Below are positions 1 through 8,095 of a stretch of DNA of 16,884 nucleotides, piece after piece (within the stretch, counting starts at the first letter, position 1; the number at the start of each line of letters is the position of its first letter). The notes below the pieces were generated by a model that saw nothing but the letters and a program-made list of their open reading frames with translations, had not been told where the DNA came from and made no database searches. The stretch covers positions 1 to 16,884 of the forward strand of contig CBFHVV010000061.1 of assembly GCA_965658965.1 (NCBI GenBank), read 5' to 3'. A program made the translations under genes and the position numbers. The stretch comes from Croceimicrobium sp965658965. Lineage in GTDB: Bacteria > Bacteroidota > Bacteroidia > Flavobacteriales > Schleiferiaceae.

Positions 1-42
1 CGACATGCCAATGTGTATGGATGCATAGGATTGGGTGCATTG

Positions 43-3000
43 TCAAAGTTTTGTTGCATCAAATATTTGTTTATTCATTAAAACAGAATCTTCATATTTA
101 GACCGGACCAACTTCTTTTGTAGAAACAAGTTTTTCTCGATCGTCTTAATCTGTTGGAGTCCATCTTTTGAAACTGTCACAAACCAACCTTCCCCAACTT
201 CTCCATCTTTGCGTGGCGTCATTTGAATGTTACCATTTGACCAATAAATTGATTCTGCCATTAATTCACCTTGTGAATTTTTCCAAGCGAATAATTTCAT
301 GGGCTCAGGTTCCCATCCTAAATATCTTGCTAAAACAGGATTGACAGCAATCCAATTGGATTTTAGGTCAAATTGATTAAACCTATGATCTCTAATTACA
401 ATAATAAAATGGCCACCGCCTCTTAATTCATGATAATTGCTACTTAGTTGATGAAAAACAGAACCAAAAATGTAATTATCTTCTTTATCCAAATCCTCAT
501 TAACAGCAATTTGATACATGTATTCTTCAGTAGGAGCACCCCAATCTAAATTCACTATTCGATTGTATTCCGCTATGATCTTGAAGGTTTCGTTGTAGTC
601 TAGAAGAGATTCGTTTAATCTTTCTGATTCACCTATTCGATCTAACCAATCATTGCCAACACCTCCAAAATCTCTCTCTTTAATGGTTTGAATAAATTCA
701 GGTTTAGCTATTTCTGTAAAAAACTGAACAGCATAATCATAAGAGATTAAAAGATTCTGAATTCTTCTGTCATCAATTGTTCCAGAATCTATTAATTCAT
801 TGGCTACATGCATTATGGCTCTTCGAGCAGCAACTACCCTTGGTCTAGGGTAAGAATATTTTAAGTATATTTCTTCTAAATGATTTCTTAGCTTCTTTTC
901 ATACTCAACCGTCCATTCCTCTTCTCGACCAATTTCTTTCATGATTGAATAGGCTCTATAAATAAGATTAGATTCATCAATTCCAGACTCTTCTGATAAA
1001 ATTTTGATCAAAAATTCAAAAGGTCTTATAAGGTCTCGGGGGTCATTAATATCAACTTCCGGAAAATAAGGGTCAATCTCTTTTTTAAAATCTGGTTTTC
1101 CGTTTTCTGGAATATCTAAAGAGTAAACTTTAGGTAATTGAATGATTTTTGGAGTTGGAATTTCTTCCCCTATTGAGGAAAGTATGTCTATTGCATTTTT
1201 TCTTAATTGATAATCATTTGATAGAGCTAAACTGTTAATCTTTGATTTAAGTGAATGAATTTTGGGAGAGTCGAATGCAGATAATTTCATTATCACATCC
1301 ATACATGAGTAATCATCTAAACCACCATTCAGTAGTTGAGCCAGAGCATAATCATCATCTTGATTTATAAATTTTGCCAAAAGCAGTAAGGATTGTTCCT
1401 TTACTATCGAGACAGGGTTCTTTGATAGATAAACCAAGTAATCGACTAACGTTTCCATGATTGGTCGATCTAATGAAGGAAGAATAGGTAAATTCTCGAC
1501 TGGTTTACTATTCGACATCAGTCTTTGTAGATAACCATATATTTCAGGCCAAAGCTCTTCTTCAACATAATGTTCCGTTAGAAGTAGAATGATGTCTTCA
1601 AGATGTTCGATATATGAACTCGGATAATTACTACTTACTATATCATGAGCGAATACTTCAAATGCCTTATTTGATGAGATTTCTGGATTGATTCGCTTTA
1701 GTGCACTAAACGCATTGATTCTTGTTCCTCCATCATAGTATTTGACCCACGATTCGCTCGATAGCTCAATACTTTTATTGGCTAAACTAGTTGCCAGTTC
1801 AGTGTTTCCTACCGTTAAGGCGGCTTCACTTAGTTTGGCATAGAAATCTGATTCTTTCCTTCCAATTCTAGCTAGTTTGGTAACTTCTTCAATTTGGCTT
1901 GAAGACAATAAAGGAGTTATTATTTCAATAACTTTTGACCAATTAAAAAATGAATTTGCCTGATCTTCTTCTTGAATAATTTTCTTGAAATCATCAAAAT
2001 TAGCAACACGCTCAAGCACTTCACTTTCATTAATCCTTTCATGATCTGTCTTTAAAACCAATGTATTAGAAGAGCTTGACGACCTATCTCTTTCATTCTT
2101 TGAAGGTATATTAAACGATGAATAATAGTCTCCTGCTTTTAGTCCTTTTGATTTATAGAAATCATCAATTTCAGAAAGTAGGTAATGTCTGGTTTCTTCG
2201 TAAGATTTAATTTCTATTGCCGAAATTATGACTTGTGCGTACTCTATTAAAAATCCATCTTTTAAAATTTCCTGCCCTTTTTCTAGGATGGATTTGAGCA
2301 AAGAAGAATCGGCAGATTCAGCAAGAGGCAGATATAGATTAATATATAGTTGAACAATACTTTTGAACTCTTCCTCACTTTTTGTTCGTTGGATGAAATG
2401 TTTGATAAAAAGGGTAATGGTATCTTTAAAATCAATCAGATCATTTTCTAGTTGCCAAATGGCCTGTTCAAGACCATCATTCAGATTATGTTCAAACGTG
2501 ACTGCTAATAATTCTTCAGAAGCATTCCAATAAGCTCTTCCTTCAGTGGTTTCTTTAATATGGTTTAAATGAGATAAGAACCATTTTATTCTTTCAGAAG
2601 CTCCTGATGGGTCTTTATGGTTTATTTTTCTTAACCATTCAATCCAGGTACTAAATTGATAATCTTTTCTATAACCTACTCCAATAGATTCTTTAATTGC
2701 CTGTTTGAGCCATTTTTCAGCTTCCTCCAACTCGCCTAAAATGAACCACACTTTTGAGTGAGCCAAACATTCGGTTATTCGACCATCTATATCATGATCA
2801 TCCAACATAGAATGCTCTAATGATCTCAACTGTATTATTGCTTTTTCAGCATCAAACCCATTATTCAAGAGGGATTTAATGATTTTACGTTGGATACTTG
2901 TACTCCAATATCTTGGAGAATCTTGAAACTCATCAAATAAATAATCTCCTAATAATTCTAGTTTTTCAGAGCCCAATTCAGATACTGCCGATATCAAAAA

Positions 3001-6000
3001 ATCAAAATATTGCCCTTTTGCTTGTGTCAGCTTATACCAATAATTATTTCTGTGAGATATTTCTTTGTAGTAAAACCGAACTATTGGAAATACTCTTTTA
3101 ATAATATCACCAGACATTGAAGTTTGAAGAATTCCTTCCGCTAGAATTTGAGTAGTAATACATAACATTCGTTCAAACTCTACTATGACTTCTTCATCAG
3201 TACCTTTCGCAACAGATGGAATTGCAGACGTAATAGAAACCCCGCTTCCAGATAGGTTAAGTAATTTGTTAAGTATAATTAATGGAAGGAAGGCGTCTAA
3301 CGAATCATCATATCCCAACCGATCTTTACCCACATTAGAAGGTTGTTCAACTTCCTTAATCCAGCTATATGTTTCATTGGAGTCACGGGTAACTTTATAA
3401 ACTAAATCGGCAATGAATATTTTACCAATAGGTTTTGTCTTCTCTTTAGTGAAATGAGAGGTTAATAATGACAAATATTCATTCGCTCGACTATTATCTT
3501 TTAAGTCAAGGCATTGCTCGATAGCATATTTTAGAAGTTGGAAAAGAGAATTCCTTCCTCTCGAAGATGTGGGATCTATTTTTTGCTTGACTCTATTGAA
3601 ATCATCCCACTTATTTTGATCAACTAAACTATAACCAAGATTCGAGAGCAATCTTAGCTGTAAATCAGATTCTTTTTCTTCAAATCTGTTTTCTCGGATG
3701 CTATCTGAGAATTGAATTTTATCAATTATTGAGAAAATATTCTCAGTCGATTCAAAAAATGGAGCTGTATAAATCCATTCTTCTAAAGAGTCCCTTATTT
3801 CTTCGTATCTATGAGAATCATCAATGAGAATCCCTGAATCTGTAATGATTTCAGGATAGGCTAAATTGTATAAGGTGGCTCCTTCAGATTTGTGTCCAAA
3901 TTCTATAAACAAGCGACATGCATTGAATGCATATGATTCGCTACAATGTAAGGTGTTACCAGTTCTTAGATAATCTCTAGCTAAATCATATTTATTTAAG
4001 AATAAGAGCTCTTCTGTAAATGATGCAGGATCAATATTGAATAACCTTCTTTCGATTTCTGCCAGTGAGAGTAGATATCTTACTAGAGTATTGATGTCCC
4101 TATTTTGCCTAGCTATTTCAATACCTAATTTTGCATCTTGCTTAATCTCTTCTGCTGGTCGGAAGTTAAGTAGTTGTTCAGTAAAACTATCTGGTGTTAC
4201 TACTGAAACAAACCTATCGTATTGCTGTGCTTGAAATAGATGATGATTCTGTTTCCAAGATTTCTCAATCTCTGACTTTACATAATAATCAGCCAGCAGA
4301 TTATGATATTTGATATTACCTGTTGGGTCATATCTTCCAGTTAAATAATTTAGGGAGGTATGATGAAGAAGGAATTGCTTGAACGAATTATGAAAGAAAG
4401 ACAAAGTTCTTTCGGTTTCATTAAAAAGAAAACTGGCCTTTTCACGAAAAGACTTTAGTACACTATGTTGGAACCCCCATTCCTGAATGAACTGAAGGTT
4501 GATCGAACCATTAATTCTGGCAATTAAACCTAAGAATTGAATTTGGTTATCTTCTTTCTGAATAGGCTCCCATATTTTTTTATAATAATTATCAATACTA
4601 CCATCAATAACTTTAAAAGATTCGATTGTATCGTCAATCGAATCTGCCTTATTGATTTTTTCAACTAAGTAAGACAGGTATAATGGATGTCCTTGTGATT
4701 TCTCAAATACTTGCAATTTTTGAGAACCAGTAAGTTGAATTGAAGAATCAAGATTATCTATGTACTTGTATACTTCCTCCTTTTTTAGTGAATCAATTTT
4801 AATAGTTCTATCTCCATTCTGAAATTCAGTTTTAATTTCCTGTTGAATGTCTTCAAGTTCATAGGATTGGCTACCAAGAATAATGAACACACCATCAGGT
4901 AAAGTAGATGGTAAAGGAAGTTCACGCAGGAAACTATTTGTTGTTGATTTGTATTCCCTAGGAACATGATCTAGACCATCAATCAATATTATGGTCGGTC
5001 GACCATTTGTCACAAAATCTTCTCCGATAGCTCTTAATTGCTCATTGAATACATCCTTTAGAAAAAGCAAGTCTTTATATGGAAGTATGTCTCTTTTATA
5101 TATCCCAGCTTCCTTTAACTGAAAAACTAAATCGAAAAAAAGATGAGTGGCATTTCCTCTTTCATAAAAGTTTAGGTGTGAGGATGGGTTGACAAAATCA
5201 AAGGCGTAGTACCTTATTATTCGTGTTTTTAGACCTTTCGACCATTGATTCAATAAAGTAGATTTGCCGGAACCTGGACCTCCCAACAAAAACAGGTATC
5301 CATTTTTATGCTCTTTTAACTTTGAATTTAATAAGTCAATTGTTGATTGAATCGGTTGATATCTTTGTCTATCGACTATTAACTCATGGTTAAAAATTGT
5401 TTTAAATCTGTCAGACCAGCCTAATTCTTTAATAATTTCTTGTCGAGAAAATTCTACGACTCTTTCTGGACTGGCGACCTTTTCAACAATAAATCTGCTG
5501 ATCTGCTGAAGGTCTTCGTCTTCCTTAGAGTATTTAATATTTCCAACACTAAACTGTTTTTGTTTATAATCAGGTTGAAAATCAAAACTGGCTACAAACT
5601 CTGCAAATTCAGAATCACTAAGTTTCGAACTCTTTTCAAACTCTGCAAGAATTGAATTCCACTTAACATCAATTGCTTGATTTGATTTTAGCTTTGTCCA
5701 AACTTCTGAAAAGAAGTCTTGAAATGAACCAATTTTAGTATCGCCTTCCTTCAAGCTATCATGGGAGGAAATAGGCTTGTTAGTGATTAAATGAGGAATT
5801 ATTTTTTTTCCAGGATTTGCTGTTTTTAAACTCTTCCAACTTGAGGTTATAAGAGGTAGCAACTCTGTAAAATTTGCGAATGATATGTTCGCATCAGCAA
5901 TAGTCCATTTTACTTGGTATGCATGAATTTCCGAATAAGTAGAATACTGTATATCATCAAGCTTTTCAGCCTTGGGGTCTGCTATTCGTATCCATTTAAG

Positions 6001-6111
6001 CTCTTTATTTATTAGGTTCAAATAGACAAACCAAGCAAACTCATCAAATTGAGGCAAATAGCCCCCCATTGCTGCTCTTTCTCCACTTGCTGATACTATT
6101 TCCTCGCTCAT
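43..6111 (-). CDS. Avs-like antiviral STAND NTPase with N-terminal Cap4-like nuclease domain (2022 aa)
   Basis: Probable single-gene anti-phage defence protein. Seen: residues 1-185 contain a PD-(D/E)xK-like signature, with LDDIQY (D52, D53) followed by YQVKW (Q66, K68), as in Cap4/DUF4297 and Mrr-type nucleases. A STAND NTPase follows at about 235-590, with Walker A GGPGSGKST (277-285), Walker B IILIDGLDHV (374-383), a sensor-like ILGSQ (411-415), the GHPLYLSYL helix (474-482) and a winged-helix HNSFKQFLL (574-582). Residues about 590-1900 are helical, TPR-like repeats, and a Trp-rich module occupies about 1930-1985. Family knowledge: Avs proteins (Avs2/Avs3 with Cap4 nucleases) sense phage terminase or portal protein through the C-terminal repeats, tetramerise and activate the nuclease. 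Inferred: same logic here, but the ligand is unknown. ATG at 6111 is preceded by AT-rich DNA without a Shine-Dalgarno. The gene is intact, solitary and more AT-rich than the core genes. It could also be another NACHT/STAND immune protein. Confidence 0.85.
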   Translation of the reverse strand: MSEEIVSASGERAAMGGYLPQFDEFAWFVYLNLINKELKWIRIADPKAEKLDDIQYSTYSEIHAYQVKWTIADANISFANFTELLPLITSSWKSLKTANPGKKIIPHLITNKPISSHDSLKEGDTKIGSFQDFFSEVWTKLKSNQAIDVKWNSILAEFEKSSKLSDSEFAEFVASFDFQPDYKQKQFSVGNIKYSKEDEDLQQISRFIVEKVASPERVVEFSRQEIIKELGWSDRFKTIFNHELIVDRQRYQPIQSTIDLLNSKLKEHKNGYLFLLGGPGSGKSTLLNQWSKGLKTRIIRYYAFDFVNPSSHLNFYERGNATHLFFDLVFQLKEAGIYKRDILPYKDLLFLKDVFNEQLRAIGEDFVTNGRPTIILIDGLDHVPREYKSTTNSFLRELPLPSTLPDGVFIILGSQSYELEDIQQEIKTEFQNGDRTIKIDSLKKEEVYKYIDNLDSSIQLTGSQKLQVFEKSQGHPLYLSYLVEKINKADSIDDTIESFKVIDGSIDNYYKKIWEPIQKEDNQIQFLGLIARINGSINLQFIQEWGFQHSVLKSFREKASFLFNETERTLSFFHNSFKQFLLHHTSLNYLTGRYDPTGNIKYHNLLADYYVKSEIEKSWKQNHHLFQAQQYDRFVSVVTPDSFTEQLLNFRPAEEIKQDAKLGIEIARQNRDINTLVRYLLSLAEIERRLFNIDPASFTEELLFLNKYDLARDYLRTGNTLHCSESYAFNACRLFIEFGHKSEGATLYNLAYPEIITDSGILIDDSHRYEEIRDSLEEWIYTAPFFESTENIFSIIDKIQFSDSIRENRFEEKESDLQLRLLSNLGYSLVDQNKWDDFNRVKQKIDPTSSRGRNSLFQLLKYAIEQCLDLKDNSRANEYLSLLTSHFTKEKTKPIGKIFIADLVYKVTRDSNETYSWIKEVEQPSNVGKDRLGYDDSLDAFLPLIILNKLLNLSGSGVSITSAIPSVAKGTDEEVIVEFERMLCITTQILAEGILQTSMSGDIIKRVFPIVRFYYKEISHRNNYWYKLTQAKGQYFDFLISAVSELGSEKLELLGDYLFDEFQDSPRYWSTSIQRKIIKSLLNNGFDAEKAIIQLRSLEHSMLDDHDIDGRITECLAHSKVWFILGELEEAEKWLKQAIKESIGVGYRKDYQFSTWIEWLRKINHKDPSGASERIKWFLSHLNHIKETTEGRAYWNASEELLAVTFEHNLNDGLEQAIWQLENDLIDFKDTITLFIKHFIQRTKSEEEFKSIVQLYINLYLPLAESADSSLLKSILEKGQEILKDGFLIEYAQVIISAIEIKSYEETRHYLLSEIDDFYKSKGLKAGDYYSSFNIPSKNERDRSSSSSNTLVLKTDHERINESEVLERVANFDDFKKIIQEEDQANSFFNWSKVIEIITPLLSSSQIEEVTKLARIGRKESDFYAKLSEAALTVGNTELATSLANKSIELSSESWVKYYDGGTRINAFSALKRINPEISSNKAFEVFAHDIVSSNYPSSYIEHLEDIILLLTEHYVEEELWPEIYGYLQRLMSNSKPVENLPILPSLDRPIMETLVDYLVYLSKNPVSIVKEQSLLLLAKFINQDDDYALAQLLNGGLDDYSCMDVIMKLSAFDSPKIHSLKSKINSLALSNDYQLRKNAIDILSSIGEEIPTPKIIQLPKVYSLDIPENGKPDFKKEIDPYFPEVDINDPRDLIRPFEFLIKILSEESGIDESNLIYRAYSIMKEIGREEEWTVEYEKKLRNHLEEIYLKYSYPRPRVVAARRAIMHVANELIDSGTIDDRRIQNLLISYDYAVQFFTEIAKPEFIQTIKERDFGGVGNDWLDRIGESERLNESLLDYNETFKIIAEYNRIVNLDWGAPTEEYMYQIAVNEDLDKEDNYIFGSVFHQLSSNYHELRGGGHFIIVIRDHRFNQFDLKSNWIAVNPVLARYLGWEPEPMKLFAWKNSQGELMAESIYWSNGNIQMTPRKDGEVGEGWFVTVSKDGLQQIKTIEKNLFLQKKLVRSKYEDSVLMNKQIFDATKL

Positions 6112-6143
6112 TTATATAATCAATCAATGTGTGTTTGGCAATA

Positions 6144-6205
6144 AAATAGCTCTTTTGGTTTTTTAGCGTTTGCCTTTGTGTCGGCAAAAACCAAATGTGC
6201 TATTT
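6144..6205. repeat. Long imperfect hairpin upstream of the Avs-like gene
   Basis: Two 20-nt arms, 6144-6163 and 6186-6205, are reverse complements at 18 of 20 positions (AAATAGC...GCTATTT outside, GGTTTTT...AAAAACC inside). An extra GCC/GGC pair at 6172-6174 and 6183-6185 closes the loop. The hairpin lies 33 bp upstream of the Avs-like start codon. A further oddly ordered stretch follows to about 6237, ending in CGCATGGCATACAAC (6223-6237). There is no T-tract consistent with a simple terminator. It could be a dispersed intergenic repeat, a cassette boundary, or a regulatory structure in the leader of the defence gene. The function is not known from the sequence alone. Confidence 0.6.
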
Positions 6206-6237
6206 GTGCGGTGGCTTTTTTTCGCATGGCATACAAC

Positions 6238-6687
6238 TATCTCATAAACCTATAAACATGCAGACTATCCTGTCACCACAGCAGACTAATCGTAGTTATA
6301 GCCAGTAACTTATTCAGCCATTATCATTTTCCTACTACGCAAAATACAAGCACGACAATAAGCAGCAAATATTATTTTCTCTACTTAAATTCTTTTAGGG
6401 AATAGGAAGGCTGCTTCATTAATCAATAGTTAACTCGCTAAAGTAATAGGTTTTAGCCTTTCTGGAAATCCTGAAACGAAATTATCGGCTTCTTTACCAG
6501 AACAAATTTTTAGAAAAAGATCCGCTATGCCTTTAACATATCATTCGTTCGCCACTTTGCACATTAAAATGAATACTTGATAAAGTCGATACTCAAGAGC
6601 ACTAACTTTGCTTGAGTAATGAAAAAGGGATGCTTAAGCGGCACCACAATGCAAAGAAAGGAAAGAAAAGTTTCAGTATTAAACTAA
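6238..6687. other. Noncoding spacer between defence gene and tRNA-Arg, possibly with gene debris
   Basis: No convincing gene is visible in this 450-bp spacer. On the minus strand one reading frame runs from 6633 down to a stop at 6430-6432 with a single internal TGA at 6541-6543. The downstream 36-residue stretch includes FPERLKPITLAS and reads like protein, but it has no start codon in place and I do not recognise a family. A 6-bp inverted pair (CGTAGT 6291-6296, ACTACG 6334-6339) is also present. The spacer probably represents degraded accessory DNA between the island gene and the tRNA. Confidence 0.4.
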
Positions 6688-6723
6688 AAAACCCTTGCTA
6701 ATCTATTGATTAACAAGGGTTTT
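6688..6723 (-). terminator. Rho-independent terminator of tRNA-Arg
   Basis: A 10-bp perfect stem (6688-6697 with 6714-6723, AAAACCCTTG/CAAGGGTTTT) continues through one C-A mismatch into a second 5-bp stem (TAATC/GATTA) around a TATT loop. Read on the minus strand the stem ends in a run of T residues. It lies 13 nt beyond the 3' end of the tRNA, so it ends tRNA transcription and shields the downstream accessory DNA from read-through. Confidence 0.85.
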
Positions 6724-6736
6724 AAATTTGTTCTTG

Positions 6737-6810
6737 TGACCTTGGAAGGAGTCGAACCTTCAACCGCTTGATTCGTAGTCAAGTACTCTATCCAGTTGAG
6801 CTACAAGGCC
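6737..6810 (-). tRNA. tRNA-Arg (anticodon ACG)
   Basis: The minus strand folds as a complete 74-nt cloverleaf. The acceptor arm is GGCCTTG/CAAGGTC with one G-U pair, and the discriminator is A. The D arm is GCTC...GAGT, the anticodon stem CTTGA/TCAAG encloses the loop CTACGAA with anticodon ACG, and the T arm is GAAGG-TTCGACT-CCTTC. The ACG anticodon reads Arg CGN codons after A-to-I editing at position 34. CCA is not encoded. The 3' end faces the Avs-like gene, the side on which tRNA-targeting integrases insert DNA. Confidence 0.95.
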
Positions 6811-6848
6811 ATTGTGTTTTAAGAACTAATCCCTCTCGTAAGGGGCTG

Positions 6849-6878
6849 CAAAGATAACAAGAATATCTACGCATGCAA
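6849..6878 (-). promoter_or_regulatory. Promoter of tRNA-Arg (Bacteroidota type)
   Basis: The minus strand reads TTG (6878-6876), exactly 19 nt of spacer, then TATCTTTG (6856-6849). This matches the Bacteroidota sigma factor consensus of TTG at -33 and TAnnTTTG at -7. The tRNA 5' end lies 38 nt past the -7 box, leaving room for a short 5' leader that includes a small CCCT/AGGG hairpin (about 6830-6844). The promoter sits directly after the clpS stop codon, so the tRNA does not need read-through from clpS. Confidence 0.7.
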
Positions 6879-6892
6879 GAAAAAAAATAAAT

Positions 6893-7180
6893 TTACATAA
6901 TTTCTGCACTGAGCCCCCTTTGCAAGAGGCTTGTGCACTTCGGCTCTAGCTCCGAATAAGAACCAGACTTTACTACACATTTACCTTTATAATGGGTTAA
7001 TACCGCACATTGCTCGGCTTGCTCGGCGCTGTGCTCACACACCTCTATTAAACTAGCAATTACCCAATCAAAACTGTTTACTTCATCATTAAAGAGTACT
7101 ATCTTTAATATATCCTCCTGCTGCTCCAGCACCTCCGTTTCCTGCTCCGTGGCCGGATTTAGATCGTACTTAATGCTCAT
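6893..7180 (-). CDS. clpS: ATP-dependent Clp protease adaptor ClpS
   Basis: ClpS binds the N-terminal domain of ClpA/ClpC-type unfoldases in the cytoplasm and delivers substrates with bulky hydrophobic N-terminal residues (N-degrons) for ClpP degradation. Seen: 95 residues, the usual length. There is a flexible acidic N-terminus (1-22), then the signature LFNDEVNSFDWV at 29-40 with pocket residues N31, D32, E33 and N35, and H63 in the THYKGKCVVKSG segment. By alignment with E. coli, N31/D32/E33/H63 correspond to N34/D35/D36/H66, and F37 sits at the gatekeeper Met position. The start codon overlaps the last 11 bp of plsY, so the two genes are surely co-transcribed and translation is probably coupled. 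Confidence 0.95.
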   Translation of the reverse strand: MSIKYDLNPATEQETEVLEQQEDILKIVLFNDEVNSFDWVIASLIEVCEHSAEQAEQCAVLTHYKGKCVVKSGSYSELEPKCTSLLQRGLSAEIM

Positions 7181-7793
7181 TTCTATTCTTCCTTTGAAAA
7201 TTAACTTTCGACTCCTCGCCTCGTATTAGTCTCCTCAAGTTTTTCCGATGCGTTACAATCACTAATAAAGCAATGGCAATGCTAAATATGATTAAAACCT
7301 GCGAAGGTTCTTGAAAACGAAAAATCAACCAAAAGGGTAAGGATAAGGCCGCAGTCATACTCGAAACAGAAACGATCCGGCTAACTAACAAAGAAGCAAT
7401 AAAAACTCCCATTGCCATTAAAGCGGCACCGCTATGTAAAGCAATCACTACGCCTAATAAAGTAGCAATACCCTTGCCTCCTCTAAAATCTGCGAAAAGC
7501 GGGAAAAGATGCCCTAAAACTGCTAAAAAACCTATCAATAATAGTATTGGCACATTGTCGCCATAAAGTGGACTGAAACTAACCAGCTTTACCGCCAAAA
7601 ATCCTTTGAGCGCATCTAAAATTAAAACTAAAGTACCCGCCTGAGCACCTAGCACTCGGTAAGTATTGGTTGCGCCCGCATTGCCGCTCCCAAAATCACG
7701 AACGTCTGTCTTATAAAACCATTTGCCAATCCACACACTCCAACACATGGAGCCAAGGACGTAGGCCATAAGAATATAGAAGGCTAAAATCAT
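7170..7793 (-). CDS. plsY: Acyl-phosphate:glycerol-3-phosphate acyltransferase PlsY
   Basis: Inner-membrane enzyme that transfers an acyl group from acyl-phosphate (made by PlsX) to the sn-1 position of glycerol-3-phosphate, the first step of phospholipid synthesis. Seen, numbered from the chosen ATG: 207 residues, normal for the family. Motif 1 is DFGSGNAGATNTYR (33-46), motif 2 LDALKG (59-64), motif 3 GHLFPLFADFRGGKGIAT (94-111), and a C-terminal THRKNLRRLIRGEE (181-194). Hydrophobic helices lie at about 3-20, 53-70, 82-98, 112-137 and 151-180. I chose ATG at 7793. The frame is open five codons further to a TTG, but the ATG matches family starts. A TATTTTTG box sits only 4 nt before it, too close for a normal leader. 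The stop codon overlaps clpS. PlsX is not in this window. Confidence 0.95.
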   Translation of the reverse strand: MILAFYILMAYVLGSMCWSVWIGKWFYKTDVRDFGSGNAGATNTYRVLGAQAGTLVLILDALKGFLAVKLVSFSPLYGDNVPILLLIGFLAVLGHLFPLFADFRGGKGIATLLGVVIALHSGAALMAMGVFIASLLVSRIVSVSSMTAALSLPFWLIFRFQEPSQVLIIFSIAIALLVIVTHRKNLRRLIRGEESKVNFQRKNRNEH

Positions 7794-8095
7794 ACTGCAA
7801 AAATACAAATCCTTAAACTAATTCTGAAGATATAAAAAGTAAGGGAATTCAAAAAACCGAGCCCATTATATTGCCTACGCTTTAAAAGACTCGCAAGGAA
7901 ACGCTTTGCGACCCACTAAAATTTATAATTTAAAACTTAATGATGTCTAAAACATTCACCGCTACTCTTCCTTTCTTAGACAAAAATCTATTGTTTTTAA
8001 TCCCAAGAAAAAGGGGGAACTCTCGCTCCCCCTTAATTGTAGTATGGCTGTAAATATTTAGACCAAGATAGAGTGCAAATCCACTCTTAATAGGC
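7794..8095. other. Intergenic region between purL and plsY
   Basis: This 302-bp region holds the purL terminator near 8011-8034 and presumably the plsY-clpS promoter near plsY. A 36-codon plus-strand ORF (7943-8053) runs straight through the terminator hairpin and resembles nothing known, so it is not called as a gene. No other structure is evident. Confidence 0.5.
8008..8034 (-). terminator. Rho-independent terminator of purL
   Basis: An 8-bp GC-rich stem (8011-8018 AAGGGGGA with 8027-8034 TCCCCCTT) has an 8-nt loop and, on the minus strand, is followed by TTTC. It lies about 60 bp beyond the purL stop codon. On the plus strand no T-tract follows, so it works in the minus direction. Confidence 0.8.

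Noticed and set aside
1..42. Search for a duplicated tRNA-Arg 3' end marking the far edge of an island
   Set aside because: No copy of the tRNA 3' sequence lies in the 42 bp left of the defence gene. Any att site would be outside the window.
6291..6339. Integron attC-like site (inverted CGTAGT/ACTACG with internal GTTATAGCCAGTAAC)
   Set aside because: The RYYYAAC/GTTRRRY core sites needed for an attC are not present, there is no integrase gene, and the arms are only 6 bp.
7794..7808. Longer plsY start at TTG, and TATTTTTG (7798-7805) as a promoter box
   Set aside because: The ATG at 7793 fits PlsY family N-termini. The box is only 4 nt from that ATG and has no TTG 19 nt upstream, so it would imply a leaderless transcript without other support.
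7943..8053. 36-codon plus-strand ORF (MSKTFTATLPF...)
   Set aside because: It reads straight through the purL terminator hairpin, matches no family I know and lacks a promoter. Most likely chance.
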